Assembly: GCA_036646055.1 (NCBI GenBank)
Contig: JAVXMY010000006.1
Coordinates: forward strand, 29,878 to 93,877
Reading direction: 5' to 3'
Origin: JAVWMQ01 sp036646055
Lineage (GTDB): Bacteria > Bacillota > Clostridia > Peptostreptococcales > Anaerovoracaceae
DNA length: 64,000 nucleotides
Made by a program: the position numbers and the translations under genes. Positions 1 to 7,750 of this stretch are shown here, piece after piece (within the stretch, counting starts at the first letter, position 1; every line of letters begins with the position of its first letter). The notes below the pieces were generated by a model. That model made no database searches, had not been told where the DNA came from, and worked only from the letters and a program-made list of their open reading frames with translations.

Positions 1-1
1 T

Positions 2-220
2 TCTGATACAACAATTATGGCATCAGCAGGTGCTCAGTGTAATCACGTAAATCACGTGTCAACACAGTTACCATATGCTTTAACCGTGGCAACTATTTCA
101 TTTGTTACATATATAATTGCAGGTTTTGTTCAAAACCCTTGGATCAGTTTATTAATAGGTATTGCCTTAACAATTGGAACATTATTAGTAATAAAAAAGA
201 GAAGCACAAGATTAGCATAG
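2..220 (+). CDS. Na+/H+ antiporter NhaC family, C-terminal fragment
   Basis: The reading frame is open from the first bases of the window, so the gene starts upstream and only about 72 C-terminal residues are visible. The fragment begins SDTTIMASAGAQCNHVNHV and continues with two hydrophobic helices and a basic tail. This resembles the C-terminal end of NhaC-type antiporters, where a conserved SDTT segment and an H-x2-HV...QLPYA stretch precede the last helices. The family exchanges Na+ for H+ across the cytoplasmic membrane. An internal ATG at 17 exists but lies inside the conserved segment. A terminator follows. The ion specificity cannot be judged from this fragment. Confidence 0.7.
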   Translation, partial: SDTTIMASAGAQCNHVNHVSTQLPYALTVATISFVTYIIAGFVQNPWISLLIGIALTIGTLLVIKKRSTRLA

Positions 221-246
221 TTAGACTAAATAATATAAATAGCATA

Positions 247-287
247 AAAGGCAGTTGGGTTTATTATAAATTCAACTGCTTTTTATT
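247..287 (+). terminator. Rho-independent terminator after the antiporter gene
   Basis: The arms gcagttg (251-257) and caactgc (273-279), extended by G-T pairs, form a hairpin followed by a T-rich run. It ends the antiporter transcript. Confidence 0.7.
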
Positions 288-352
288 GTTGAATATAATT
301 ATCTGATAATAACTACTTTTTTTATTTAAAAAATATGTTATACTATAAGAGC

Positions 353-372
353 AAAGTGACATATGTCATTTT
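353..372. promoter_or_regulatory. Palindromic operator, probable DtxR/IdeR-type site
   Basis: The perfect 12-bp palindrome TGACATATGTCA (357-368) lies in nearly symmetrical A/T flanks (aaag/tttt). It sits just after a possible -10 element TATACT (340-345), so a bound repressor would cover the start site. The identical 12-mer occurs at 39607-39618 between a DtxR-family regulator gene and mrp. Assignment to that regulator is inferred. Confidence 0.6.
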
Positions 373-454
373 CCTAAAGTAATATAGATTGAAATTTCAA
401 TATATTATTGTTTTGATAAATTACAAAACGAGTTTTTTAGAAGGAGAGAGTATT

Positions 455-649
455 ATGAAAGCTAAAACAGTTATTGCAAAAGATTATCACAGATTTGACC
501 CAGTTGGACAGAAGGATGTTTGTGCTGATTGCCCATCAGCTTGCAAGACAAGTTGTGCACGTAAACTTGCACAAGACATACATAACAAAGGATACGTTTT
601 TTATGATGATGCAGGTAACCGTATAGAAGATCAAGATAGAATAGATTAA
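455..649 (+). CDS. Small Cys-rich protein with CX2CX3CX3C motif
   Basis: A 64-residue protein. The ATG at 455 is preceded by AAGGAGAG at good spacing; an in-frame upstream ATG at 389 has no ribosome-binding site. Cysteines 23, 26, 30 and 34 form CADCPSACKTSC, and the tail is acidic. SACKTSC resembles the core of the SCIFF peptide family, but SCIFF has six cysteines, is about 45 residues long and lies next to its radical SAM maturase, none of which holds here. The cluster could bind an Fe-S centre or metal. The gene is monocistronic, with a palindromic operator upstream shared with the dtxR-mrp region and its own terminator. Function unknown; metal- or redox-linked by context. Confidence 0.75.
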   Translation: MKAKTVIAKDYHRFDPVGQKDVCADCPSACKTSCARKLAQDIHNKGYVFYDDAGNRIEDQDRID

Positions 650-662
650 TAACTAAAATATA

Positions 663-697
663 AAAGCTAATTAAGTTTTACCTTAATTAGCTTTTTT
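663..697. terminator. Bidirectional terminator between convergent genes
   Basis: A perfect 13-bp stem (663-675 with 682-694) has a 6-nt loop, T-run downstream and A-run upstream. It serves the Cys-rich gene on plus and hydF on minus. Confidence 0.8.
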
Positions 698-699
698 TA

Positions 700-1887
700 T
701 TAAATAGTAAATGGCTCTATTGCTCTTGTAAGTATTCCATTTATTTGGGCCATAACAATGCCGTAGTTTGAAATTGGAATATTTGCTGCTTTTGCAGTTT
801 TGATTCTATATTTCATTTCTCTTTCATTTAGCATACATCCACCACAATGAACTACTAAGGCATAATCTGATAAGTCGTCTTTAAATTCACCGCCTGAAGT
901 AAATTGGAAGTCAAGGTCTTTACCTGTATATTTTTTTATCATTTTTGGAAGTACAATTGTTCCAATATCATCACACTGTTTATGGTGGGTACAACCTTCA
1001 GATATAAGTACCTTATCTCTATCTTTTAGTTTATCAAGGTTTAAGGCTCCTTTAACTACAATATCTAAATCTCCCTTATATCTTGCAAATAAAATTGAAA
1101 AAGAGGTTAGGGGAATATCCTTTGGCAAAATATCTTTGACTTGACTAAAAACTTTTGAATCAGTAATTACCATAGATGGTTTTTTGCTAAGAGCGTTAAT
1201 AGTAGATAGTAATTCTGTTTCTTTTGTTACCATTGCAATAGCACCGCTGTCTAGAATATCTCTTATTGTTTGTTGTTGTGGCAAAATTAATCGGCCTTTT
1301 GGGGCTGAGCCGTCTATTGGAGTTACTAGTACAACTACATCTTTTGCTGAAATAATATCGCCAATAATTTGCTTATTAATAGAACCCTTTTGGGATAGCA
1401 ATCCGATTTTTTCCTTTAACTCTTCTATATTTATATTATTAATTGAACTAACATAAATACTGTTATTGTCAATATCTTCTGGAATAGACTGTAGTAAATC
1501 CACTTTATTTTTTACTATAATATAGGGGATTTCCTTTTCTACAAAAATCCCGATTAATTCCACTTCTAAAGGTGATAGGGGTTTAGTACTATCTGTAACT
1601 AAAATTGCAATATCAGTTTTGCGCAAGATATCTTTTGCTTTTTGTACGCGCATTTTTCCTAAACTTCCTTCATCGTCAAGACCAGGGGTGTCTATAATAA
1701 GTACGGGGCCAATAGGCAAAAGCTCCATTGCCTTTGAGACTGGATCTGTTGTTGTCCCTTTGATATTAGATACGATTGATAGACTTTGATTTGTTATTGC
1801 GTTAACTAAGCTTGATTTTCCTGCGTTACGAAGACCAAAAAAACCAATATGTATTCGTTCAGTTGATACTTGTTTGTTTAAACTCAT
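700..1887 (-). CDS. hydF: [FeFe]-hydrogenase H-cluster maturation GTPase HydF
   Basis: A 395-residue protein. HydF is the scaffold on which the 2Fe subcluster of [FeFe] hydrogenase is assembled before delivery to the apo-enzyme. The N-terminal GTPase domain shows the P-loop GLRNAGKSS, the G3 motif DTPG and the G4 motif NKVD. The C-terminal metal-binding region has C299-T-H301 and H347-C-G-G-C351, the HydF [4Fe-4S] ligand pattern. The start is the ATG at 1887, preceded by AAAGGAG; an in-frame ATG 11 codons upstream lacks a site and overlaps the hydG end. The gene lies 16 bp after hydG and ends the operon. No hydrogenase structural gene is in the window. Confidence 0.95.
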   Translation of the reverse strand: MSLNKQVSTERIHIGFFGLRNAGKSSLVNAITNQSLSIVSNIKGTTTDPVSKAMELLPIGPVLIIDTPGLDDEGSLGKMRVQKAKDILRKTDIAILVTDSTKPLSPLEVELIGIFVEKEIPYIIVKNKVDLLQSIPEDIDNNSIYVSSINNINIEELKEKIGLLSQKGSINKQIIGDIISAKDVVVLVTPIDGSAPKGRLILPQQQTIRDILDSGAIAMVTKETELLSTINALSKKPSMVITDSKVFSQVKDILPKDIPLTSFSILFARYKGDLDIVVKGALNLDKLKDRDKVLISEGCTHHKQCDDIGTIVLPKMIKKYTGKDLDFQFTSGGEFKDDLSDYALVVHCGGCMLNEREMKYRIKTAKAANIPISNYGIVMAQINGILTRAIEPFTI

Positions 1888-1903
1888 AGGTGCTCCTTTC
1901 AAT

Positions 1904-3352
1904 TTAGAATCTAAAGTCACGACTATTTGATGACATTATTGCATCTATATTGTCTATTGCAATGTTTTTGACTTTTTTTGTTGGAATTTTTTCCAGTTCC
2001 TTTTTAATTAAATTAAAACCTGTTTTTTTGGTATTATCAGTTGCATAATCCATTAGATACTCTGTTAAAGTCATTAATGCATTTGGATGACAGCAGTTTA
2101 AAATTTGTCCACTTTTGCATAGGCTCATAAATCTGTCCCCAGTACGTCCTTCTCTGTAACAGGCAGTACAAAATGAAGGAATATGGCCTTGATCCATTAA
2201 CCAATTTACTACTTCATCGAGAGTTCTTTGATCTGATACATCAAATTGTTCTGAATCGTGAGGTCTTTCTTCTTCAGTGTAACCTCCAACTGATGTTCTA
2301 GATGCTCCGCTAATCTGGGAAATTCCAAGATCCAAAACTCGTTCTCTAACTTCTTGACTTTCTCTAGTTGAAATTATCATACCAGTGTAAGGTACAGCGA
2401 TTCTAATACATGCTATTATTTTTTCAAATATATGGTCACTTAAGCTGTTATCAAAAACTGAAGGATCTATGTCATCAGCATGTTTGATCCTAGGAACACT
2501 AATTGTGTGAGGGCCAACACCGTGGACAGCTTCCAAGTGTTCTGCATGCATCATTAGTCCAGCAAATTCATACTTGTACATTTCTAATCCAAATAATACG
2601 CCAAGACCTACATCATCAATTCCACCTTCCATAGCTCTATCCATAGCTTCTGTATGATAATTGTAATTATGCTTAGGGCCTGTTGGGTGAAGGGCTTCAT
2701 AACTTTTTTTGTGGTATGTTTCTTGGAATAATATATAAGTTCCAATTCCTGCATCTTTAAGTTTTTTGTAATTTTCAACTGTTGTTGCGGCAATGTTAAC
2801 ATTTGCTCTTCTAATTGCACCGTTTTTGTGTTTTACTTTATAAATAGTTTCTATACATTCCAGAATATATTCAATTGGATTATTAATTGGATCTTCTCCA
2901 GCCTCAATAGCAAGACGCTTATGTCCCATATCTTGAAGTGCGATTACTTCATTGGCAACTTCTTCTTGGGTTAGCTTTTTACGTGCTATATGTTTGTTTT
3001 TTAAATGATATGGACAGTAAACGCAACCGTTTACACAATAATTTGATAAATATAAAGGTGCAAACATAACGATTCTATTTCCATAAAATTTTTGTTTAAT
3101 TCCTTTTGCTAGATTATACATTTCTTCAACTTTTTCTGGTATGTCACAAGCTAGTAAGACTGATGCTTCCTTGTGACTTAGGCCGGAACATACATAACCA
3201 TTTCCTTGTTTCTTTGGTTTAGCTTTCTCTAGCAAGCTATCGATTAATTGTATATTGTTTTTGTTTAGCTCTGCATACTCGATAGTTTCTAATATTTCTT
3301 CATTATTAATAAACTCTTCAGCTTTAAGTGATTTAGGGTTGTAAATTGCCAT
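1904..3352 (-). CDS. hydG: [FeFe]-hydrogenase maturase HydG (radical SAM tyrosine lyase)
   Basis: A 482-residue protein. HydG cleaves tyrosine by radical SAM chemistry to give p-cresol and the CO and CN ligands of the H-cluster. The radical SAM cysteines are in YCVNGCVYC (CX3CX2C). The C-terminal auxiliary-cluster motif is visible as FCTACYREGRTGDRF. The start chosen is the ATG at 3352, preceded by AAAGGA at about 9 nt; an in-frame ATG 16 codons upstream would add a Lys-rich leader unlike the family. Length matches HydG. It lies between hydE and hydF on the same strand, consistent with one maturation operon. Confidence 0.95.
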   Translation of the reverse strand: MAIYNPKSLKAEEFINNEEILETIEYAELNKNNIQLIDSLLEKAKPKKQGNGYVCSGLSHKEASVLLACDIPEKVEEMYNLAKGIKQKFYGNRIVMFAPLYLSNYCVNGCVYCPYHLKNKHIARKKLTQEEVANEVIALQDMGHKRLAIEAGEDPINNPIEYILECIETIYKVKHKNGAIRRANVNIAATTVENYKKLKDAGIGTYILFQETYHKKSYEALHPTGPKHNYNYHTEAMDRAMEGGIDDVGLGVLFGLEMYKYEFAGLMMHAEHLEAVHGVGPHTISVPRIKHADDIDPSVFDNSLSDHIFEKIIACIRIAVPYTGMIISTRESQEVRERVLDLGISQISGASRTSVGGYTEEERPHDSEQFDVSDQRTLDEVVNWLMDQGHIPSFCTACYREGRTGDRFMSLCKSGQILNCCHPNALMTLTEYLMDYATDNTKKTGFNLIKKELEKIPTKKVKNIAIDNIDAIMSSNSRDFRF

Positions 3353-3406
3353 TTTCTTTTTTCCTTTCTTTAGGTCAGATTTAACTTTCCTTTCAGACAA
3401 CGATTT

Positions 3407-4456
3407 TTATTTAATTGCATCTCCTTTAGAAATTACAATATCATAACCGATTTTTTTAAATCGATTCTTTAGTATATTTAGATTTTGTGCAGATTCTGCA
3501 CCTGTTGATAGTTTATTATCATATAAACTATATTTACTTCTTATGGATACAGGGGATAAGTTTGGCATTACAACATTAGCACCGGCTAGTATTCCTTTTT
3601 CTCTTCCAAATTGATCAATTGTACCTAGTGCCGTAGTTGATGGCAGTAAAATTGTTGGGTGTATTAATCTTATTATAGATAAAAGGAACAGGGTATCTCC
3701 TAGTGTACCAGGATTATCTTTAGCAAAGACCGTATCCTTATGTGGTATAAAAGGTCCAATGCCGCACATATCTGGTTTGAATTTTTCTATGAATTTTAAG
3801 TCTTCAGCTAGATTTTTACTTGTCTGATAGGGTGAACCTACCATAAAACCACAACCAACTTGAAATCCGATTTCTTTGAGATTATTTAAGCATTCTATTC
3901 TATTTTCAAAAGACATGTCCAAAGGATGTAACTTCTCATAATGATCTTTGTTTGCTGTTTCATGTCTTAATAAATATCTATCTGCTCCTGCATCAAACAT
4001 TTGTTGATATTCCTGTTTAGAATATTCACCAAGTGATAGGGTAATTGCACAGTCCTGGTGTCTGTTTTTTATTTCTCTTACAAGGGCAGTTATAAACTCA
4101 CATTGTGATGTTTTACCTTCTCCTCCTTGTAATACAAATGTTCTAAAACCCAGTTTATAACCTAAACTGCAACAATTTAATATCTGCTCTTTTGTAAGCA
4201 TATAACGTTGGCAATTTGTGTTACTTTTGCGAATTCCGCAGTAGTAACAGTTATTGTGACATATGTTTGACACTTCAATTAGGCCTCTTATATAAATGTG
4301 ATTATGAAAAAATTTATTACTTATACTTTGCGCTTTAGTATTAATATAATCTGAAGCATTCTGACTTTGATTTTCTATTAAATATTGGTAATCTAATATA
4401 GACAAACTATTGGTATGTTCTAATTTATCTATTAAATTCTTTACTTTGTTATTCAT
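3407..4456 (-). CDS. hydE: [FeFe]-hydrogenase maturase HydE (radical SAM)
   Basis: A 349-residue protein. HydE is the third H-cluster maturase and acts in building the dithiomethylamine bridge and diiron precursor. The radical SAM cluster motif is CHNNCYYC, preceded by EVSNI, followed by a typical TIM-barrel sequence including GGEG and GIGPFIPH. The ATG at 4456 overlaps the stop of the upstream TM1266-like gene by 8 bp and has no clear ribosome-binding site of its own, so translational coupling is likely. A longer reading with 34 extra N-terminal residues would overlap the upstream gene extensively and is rejected. Confidence 0.93.
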   Translation of the reverse strand: MNNKVKNLIDKLEHTNSLSILDYQYLIENQSQNASDYINTKAQSISNKFFHNHIYIRGLIEVSNICHNNCYYCGIRKSNTNCQRYMLTKEQILNCCSLGYKLGFRTFVLQGGEGKTSQCEFITALVREIKNRHQDCAITLSLGEYSKQEYQQMFDAGADRYLLRHETANKDHYEKLHPLDMSFENRIECLNNLKEIGFQVGCGFMVGSPYQTSKNLAEDLKFIEKFKPDMCGIGPFIPHKDTVFAKDNPGTLGDTLFLLSIIRLIHPTILLPSTTALGTIDQFGREKGILAGANVVMPNLSPVSIRSKYSLYDNKLSTGAESAQNLNILKNRFKKIGYDIVISKGDAIK

Positions 4457-4706
4457 GATAAACCACATTTGAATATGCTGTCTTAACGCTAATGCCTTCA
4501 ATATTGCCAATTTGTCCTGATAGGGTAGATATAATATTCTGTGGTGCGTCAATAGCAACAGAAATTATACTTATTTTACGTTCCTTGTAAGGAATGCCCA
4601 TTCTTCCAATAATGTATTTACTATATTGGTGGAGCAGGTTGTTTAACAATTCTACAGACTCTGTATTTTCAACAATTATTCCCATTATAGCCACTCTGGT
4701 TTCCAT
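4449..4706 (-). CDS. TM1266-family iron-only hydrogenase system regulator
   Basis: An 85-residue protein of the ACT-like TM1266 family, often found beside [FeFe]-hydrogenase maturation genes and presumed regulatory. It shows an alternating beta-alpha pattern starting METRVAIMGIIVEN and a RMGIPY segment. The ATG at 4706 has GGAGG 5 nt upstream; an ATG four codons earlier overlaps that site and is rejected. It is the first gene of the maturation operon, downstream of an attenuator-like leader, and overlaps hydE by 8 bp. Ligand and target are not evident. Confidence 0.85.
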   Translation of the reverse strand: METRVAIMGIIVENTESVELLNNLLHQYSKYIIGRMGIPYKERKISIISVAIDAPQNIISTLSGQIGNIEGISVKTAYSNVVYHE

Positions 4707-4739
4707 AATTACCTCCATTATTTTTATAAACTAAGATAC

Positions 4740-4857
4740 AAAAAAACTGTACCTAACTTAGGTACAGTAATAAATAACAAGGGAACATCCATTGTTTGAA
4801 ATCTACCATTATCTGTACCTTTCAATCAGAATTCGAAGAAAACTTTATGTTAGGTAA
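4740..4857 (-). promoter_or_regulatory. Leader with putative transcription attenuator upstream of hyd operon
   Basis: On the minus strand, a -10 TATAAT (4869-4864) predicts a start near 4857. The 150-nt leader ends in a strong terminator: a 10-bp stem (4746-4755 with 4759-4768) followed by seven T residues, about 35 nt before the first gene. Two upstream leader segments can compete with it. AGGTACAG (complement of 4813-4820) matches the 3' arm and could pair with the 5' arm. TACCTAAC (complement of 4849-4856) is complementary to GTTAGGTA in the terminator. This is the architecture of a riboswitch or attenuator. I recognise no known riboswitch class. The hairpin could instead end zupT transcripts. 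Confidence 0.55.
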
Positions 4858-4905
4858 TAATTAATTATACACTATTTTTAGATTATTAACCATCAATTTA
4901 GGCTA

Positions 4906-5709
4906 CTAAATAAAGAGTAAAAGACTAATTGCCATTATGACCATTCCAGATATTAACCCATATATTGAAAGGTGATGCTGGCCATATTCTCTAGCAGCTG
5001 GTAATAGTTCATCAAATGAAATGAAAACCATAATTCCAGCAACTCCAGCAAATATAATTCCAAAGACTCCATCGCTCATTACTGGCATTAGTATTAACCA
5101 CCCAACAATGGCACCTATAGGCTCTGCAAATCCTGATGCAAAAGAGAGCCAGAAGGCTTTTTTGCGGGATCCTGTTGCTTGATAAATGGGCACAGAAACT
5201 GCAATTCCTTCAGGTATATTGTGAATTGCAATGGCAACTACAATTGGTATTGCTACGCTAGGGTTTTGCAAAGCAGATACAAAGGTTGCCATGCCTTCTG
5301 GAAAGTTATGTATTCCAATGGCTAAGGCTGTGAAAACCCCCATGCGCATAAGTTTATCTTTGTTAAATGTTTCGTCTTTTTCCATTTCTACGGTTTTAAT
5401 TTCGTGTGGGTTTTCAGCAGAAGGGATTAGTTTATCTATTATAGCTATAAATAGCATTCCACCGAAGAAAGAAATTACAGTAACCCAGCTACCCTGAGTT
5501 TTGCCAAATTCAGCAATGAGCGAGTTTTGCGCTTTTACAAATATTTCAATCATGGAGACGTAAATCATTACACCTGCAGAAAAACCTAAGCTTACTGAAA
5601 GAAACTTTGTGTTAGTTCTTTTGGCCAGAAAAGCTATGGCACTTCCAATACCAGTGCTTAAACCTGCAAATAGTGTAAGCGTAAATGCAAATAGTATATT
5701 GTTATCCAT
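4906..5709 (-). CDS. zupT: ZIP family metal transporter (ZupT-like)
   Basis: A 267-residue polytopic membrane protein with about eight helices. The ZIP metal-site signatures HNFPEGMA and HNIPEGIAV lie in the central pair of helices, as in ZupT, which imports Zn2+ and other divalent cations including Fe2+ and Mn2+. A polar, charged cytoplasmic loop (ENPHEIKTVEMEKDE) sits between helices 3 and 4. The ATG at 5709 is preceded by AAAGGAGATATCT. It is monocistronic, upstream of the hyd operon and divergent from 5817. Metal specificity is not settled. Confidence 0.88.
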   Translation of the reverse strand: MDNNILFAFTLTLFAGLSTGIGSAIAFLAKRTNTKFLSVSLGFSAGVMIYVSMIEIFVKAQNSLIAEFGKTQGSWVTVISFFGGMLFIAIIDKLIPSAENPHEIKTVEMEKDETFNKDKLMRMGVFTALAIGIHNFPEGMATFVSALQNPSVAIPIVVAIAIHNIPEGIAVSVPIYQATGSRKKAFWLSFASGFAEPIGAIVGWLILMPVMSDGVFGIIFAGVAGIMVFISFDELLPAAREYGQHHLSIYGLISGMVIMAISLLLFI

Positions 5710-5816
5710 AGATATCTCCTTTCATAACTTATAATGTTTTATTTACCCCTTTAGGTGATATAATTAACATAACATATAATACTTTTTTGTCAAAGGGTTA
5801 TAAAGGAGGAGAGACA

Positions 5817-5942
5817 ATGGATTTGAAGGAAATAATGAAACAAAAAGTTTTTGCGGTTGTTGGCGATACTGTTAATGAAGAAAAGTTCGCTTTTAAGATT
5901 AAAGACTGTTTATTAGTGGGTTTAAAACTTTATGCTAAATAA
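5817..5942 (+). pseudogene. Truncated CoA-binding domain protein remnant
   Basis: A strong AAGGAGG site precedes an ATG at 5817. The 41-residue reading starts MDLKEIMKQKVFAVVGDTVN and matches the start of CoA-binding-domain (Rossmann) proteins, typically about 130 residues, of the form KVFAVVGDT-NEEK-AYKI. After KDCLLVGLKLYAK the frame stops. No further part of the domain was found in the following 80 bp in any frame. It is either a remnant of a deleted gene or a translated leader peptide. Because it keeps a good start and codon sense, residual translation is possible. Confidence 0.55.
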
Positions 5943-6026
5943 AATTTAGGGGTTGAAATTCCTTTTCTATAGTAGTAAACTATCACTGCACCAAACCGTA
6001 ATTTTGGAAGGTAGTAGGAGGAAAAA

Positions 6027-6674
6027 ATGAATAGAAAAAAAATGGACGTTTCTATTATGGCGCAAATGTCACTACTTGGAGCACTGATGGTTATTATGGC
6101 CTTCACTCCACTAGGATATATTCCATTGCCATTTATGAACGCAACAACAATGCATATTCCCGTAATTGTGGGAGCATGTTTGTTAGGCCCTAAAGCGGGT
6201 GGTATCTTAGGATTAATTTTTGGTATAACTAGTATGGTTAAAGCAACTGTACAGCCAATAATTACTTCTTTTGTATTTACACCATTTTACAGTCTAAACG
6301 ATCAGTTTAGCGGTGGATTTAGCAGCGTAATTGTAGCTGTTGTTCCAAGAGTTTTAATTGGGGTAGTAGCAGGATTGCTATTCCAGTGGTTAATCAAAGT
6401 CACAAAAAAAGAAAAAACATCTTTATTAATTTGTGGGTTTGTAGGTTCCATGGTAAACACAATTGGTGTTATGGGACTGATTTATTTGCTTTTCGGAGGT
6501 CAATATTCAGCAGCAATCGGTAAGGACAGCAGTTTATTATTTACATTCATTATGAGTGTAGTTGGAATAAACGGTGTACCTGAAGCTATTATTGCAGCAG
6601 TATTAACAGTGGCTATAGGCCAAGCCCTAAGGGTTGTTGTAAAGCAAAATAAAAGAAATACAGTAACACTTTAA
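6027..6674 (+). CDS. ECF transporter S component
   Basis: A 215-residue, roughly six-helix membrane protein of the energy-coupling-factor substrate-binding (S) family, of the type with GYIPLPFMNATTMHIPV and GPKAGGILGLIFGI near the N-terminus. S components bind a vitamin or small substrate and share a common EcfAA'T module encoded elsewhere. The start has AGTAGGAGG upstream. The 84-bp stretch before it, after the CoA-binding remnant, carries no riboswitch I recognise. The substrate is unresolved; relatives of this subtype are often annotated as pantothenate or generic S components. A terminator follows. Confidence 0.75.
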   Translation: MNRKKMDVSIMAQMSLLGALMVIMAFTPLGYIPLPFMNATTMHIPVIVGACLLGPKAGGILGLIFGITSMVKATVQPIITSFVFTPFYSLNDQFSGGFSSVIVAVVPRVLIGVVAGLLFQWLIKVTKKEKTSLLICGFVGSMVNTIGVMGLIYLLFGGQYSAAIGKDSSLLFTFIMSVVGINGVPEAIIAAVLTVAIGQALRVVVKQNKRNTVTL

Positions 6675-6684
6675 TATTAAACAT

Positions 6685-6723
6685 AAAAGACTTTCATACA
6701 GGTGCAGTGTGAAGGTCTTTTTC
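6685..6723 (+). terminator. Terminator after ECF S component
   Basis: Arms AAAAGACTTTCA (6685-6696) and TGAAGGTCTTTT (6710-6721) are followed by T residues. Confidence 0.75.
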
Positions 6724-6740
6724 TAAAATGGAGGATTTTT

Positions 6741-7700
6741 ATGAAAGAAATTAACATTAATAAAATTGATGGACTTAAAGTAGGAAATGCTGAAGATAGA
6801 GAAGGGGTAACAGGATGTACAGTTTTGTTATTTGATAGAATGTCTCCAGCGGGAGTAGATGTTCGTGGTGGCGGACCTGCATCAAGGGAAACACCATTAT
6901 TAGCTCCTGTAGCAGCATCAGAGGGAATTAATGCAGTACTTCTATCTGGTGGGTCTGCATACAGTTTAGATGCAGCAGGTGGTGTTATGAAGTATTTAGA
7001 AGAAAAAGGTCAAGGATTTGAAACAGGAGTTAGACTAGTTCCTTTAGTTTGTCAGTCAGCCTTGTTTGACCTTGTAATAGGGGACAAAAAAGCTCATCCC
7101 GATCAGGCTCTTGCGTACAAGGCGTGTCAGAATGCGGAAGCTTTAAATTATAAAGATGGAAATTATGGAGCTGGAATGGGATGTACTGTAGGTAAGTTTA
7201 GAGGCCCTGAGTTTGCAATGAAAAGTGGTGTAGGTTCATATGCTATAGAAGTTGGTGATTTGAAAATTGGTGCAGTGGTTGCGTTAAATGCTTTGGGAGA
7301 TATTTTTGATACTAAGGGTAACCAAATTGCAGGTTTATTAAATGATGACAAAGGGAGTTTAGGAAGCACTGTAGATTTATTTACTAAGACAATAGATGTA
7401 AACAAGGATTTATTTGGGGGAAATACAACTATAGGAGCTGTAATAACTAATGGTAAATTCAATAAAACTGAAATGAATAAGATTGCATCTATGGCACAAA
7501 ACGGATTGGCTAGAAGCATTAATCCAGTTCATACTACAGCAGATGGGGATTCAGTTTATGGAGTATCTACAGGAGATGTAAATGCTGATATAAATGGAAC
7601 TGGAACATTAGCTGCTATGGTAATGTCTAAAGCAATAGAAAGAGCGGTTAAAGCCGCTGAAGGGATTTGCGGATATAAGGCACATAAAGATATATTCTAA
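6741..7700 (+). CDS. P1 family peptidase (DmpA/BapA-like Ntn hydrolase)
   Basis: A 319-residue protein of peptidase family P1 (S58), self-processing N-terminal nucleophile aminopeptidases. Family features visible are DVRGGGPASRETPLL and VLLSGGSAYSLDAAGGVMKYLE near the N-terminus, then GAGMGCTVGKFRG. The expected autocleavage point lies at GGNTTIGAVITNGK, where a Ser/Thr becomes the N-terminal nucleophile; Thr is present here. The ATG at 6741 has GGAGG 7 nt upstream; a longer in-frame reading from 6702 lies inside the preceding terminator. It is probably monocistronic. Natural substrates of bacterial P1 peptidases are mostly unknown. Confidence 0.87.
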   Translation: MKEININKIDGLKVGNAEDREGVTGCTVLLFDRMSPAGVDVRGGGPASRETPLLAPVAASEGINAVLLSGGSAYSLDAAGGVMKYLEEKGQGFETGVRLVPLVCQSALFDLVIGDKKAHPDQALAYKACQNAEALNYKDGNYGAGMGCTVGKFRGPEFAMKSGVGSYAIEVGDLKIGAVVALNALGDIFDTKGNQIAGLLNDDKGSLGSTVDLFTKTIDVNKDLFGGNTTIGAVITNGKFNKTEMNKIASMAQNGLARSINPVHTTADGDSVYGVSTGDVNADINGTGTLAAMVMSKAIERAVKAAEGICGYKAHKDIF

Positions 7701-7703
7701 AAT

Positions 7704-7749
7704 AAAAATCGTCTTTCATAATATCATATCATTGAAAGACGATTTTTTT
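7704..7749. terminator. Bidirectional terminator between convergent genes
   Basis: A 15-bp perfect stem (7704-7718 with 7733-7747) has A-run and T-run flanks. It serves the P1 peptidase and the YhgE gene. Confidence 0.8.
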
Positions 7750-7750
7750 A

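Noticed and set aside
4255..4270. TGACATATGTTT inside hydE as another DtxR-type operator
   Set aside because: Only one half-site matches, it lies inside coding sequence, and no promoter is nearby.
5943..6026. Riboswitch before the ECF S component
   Set aside because: I could not match the short stretch to any known class or find a convincing terminator or sequestering stem.
7163..7519. Minus-strand 118-codon open frame inside the P1 peptidase gene
   Set aside because: Shadow of a clearly conserved plus-strand gene, with no start signal; likewise for the other long antisense frames in the window.
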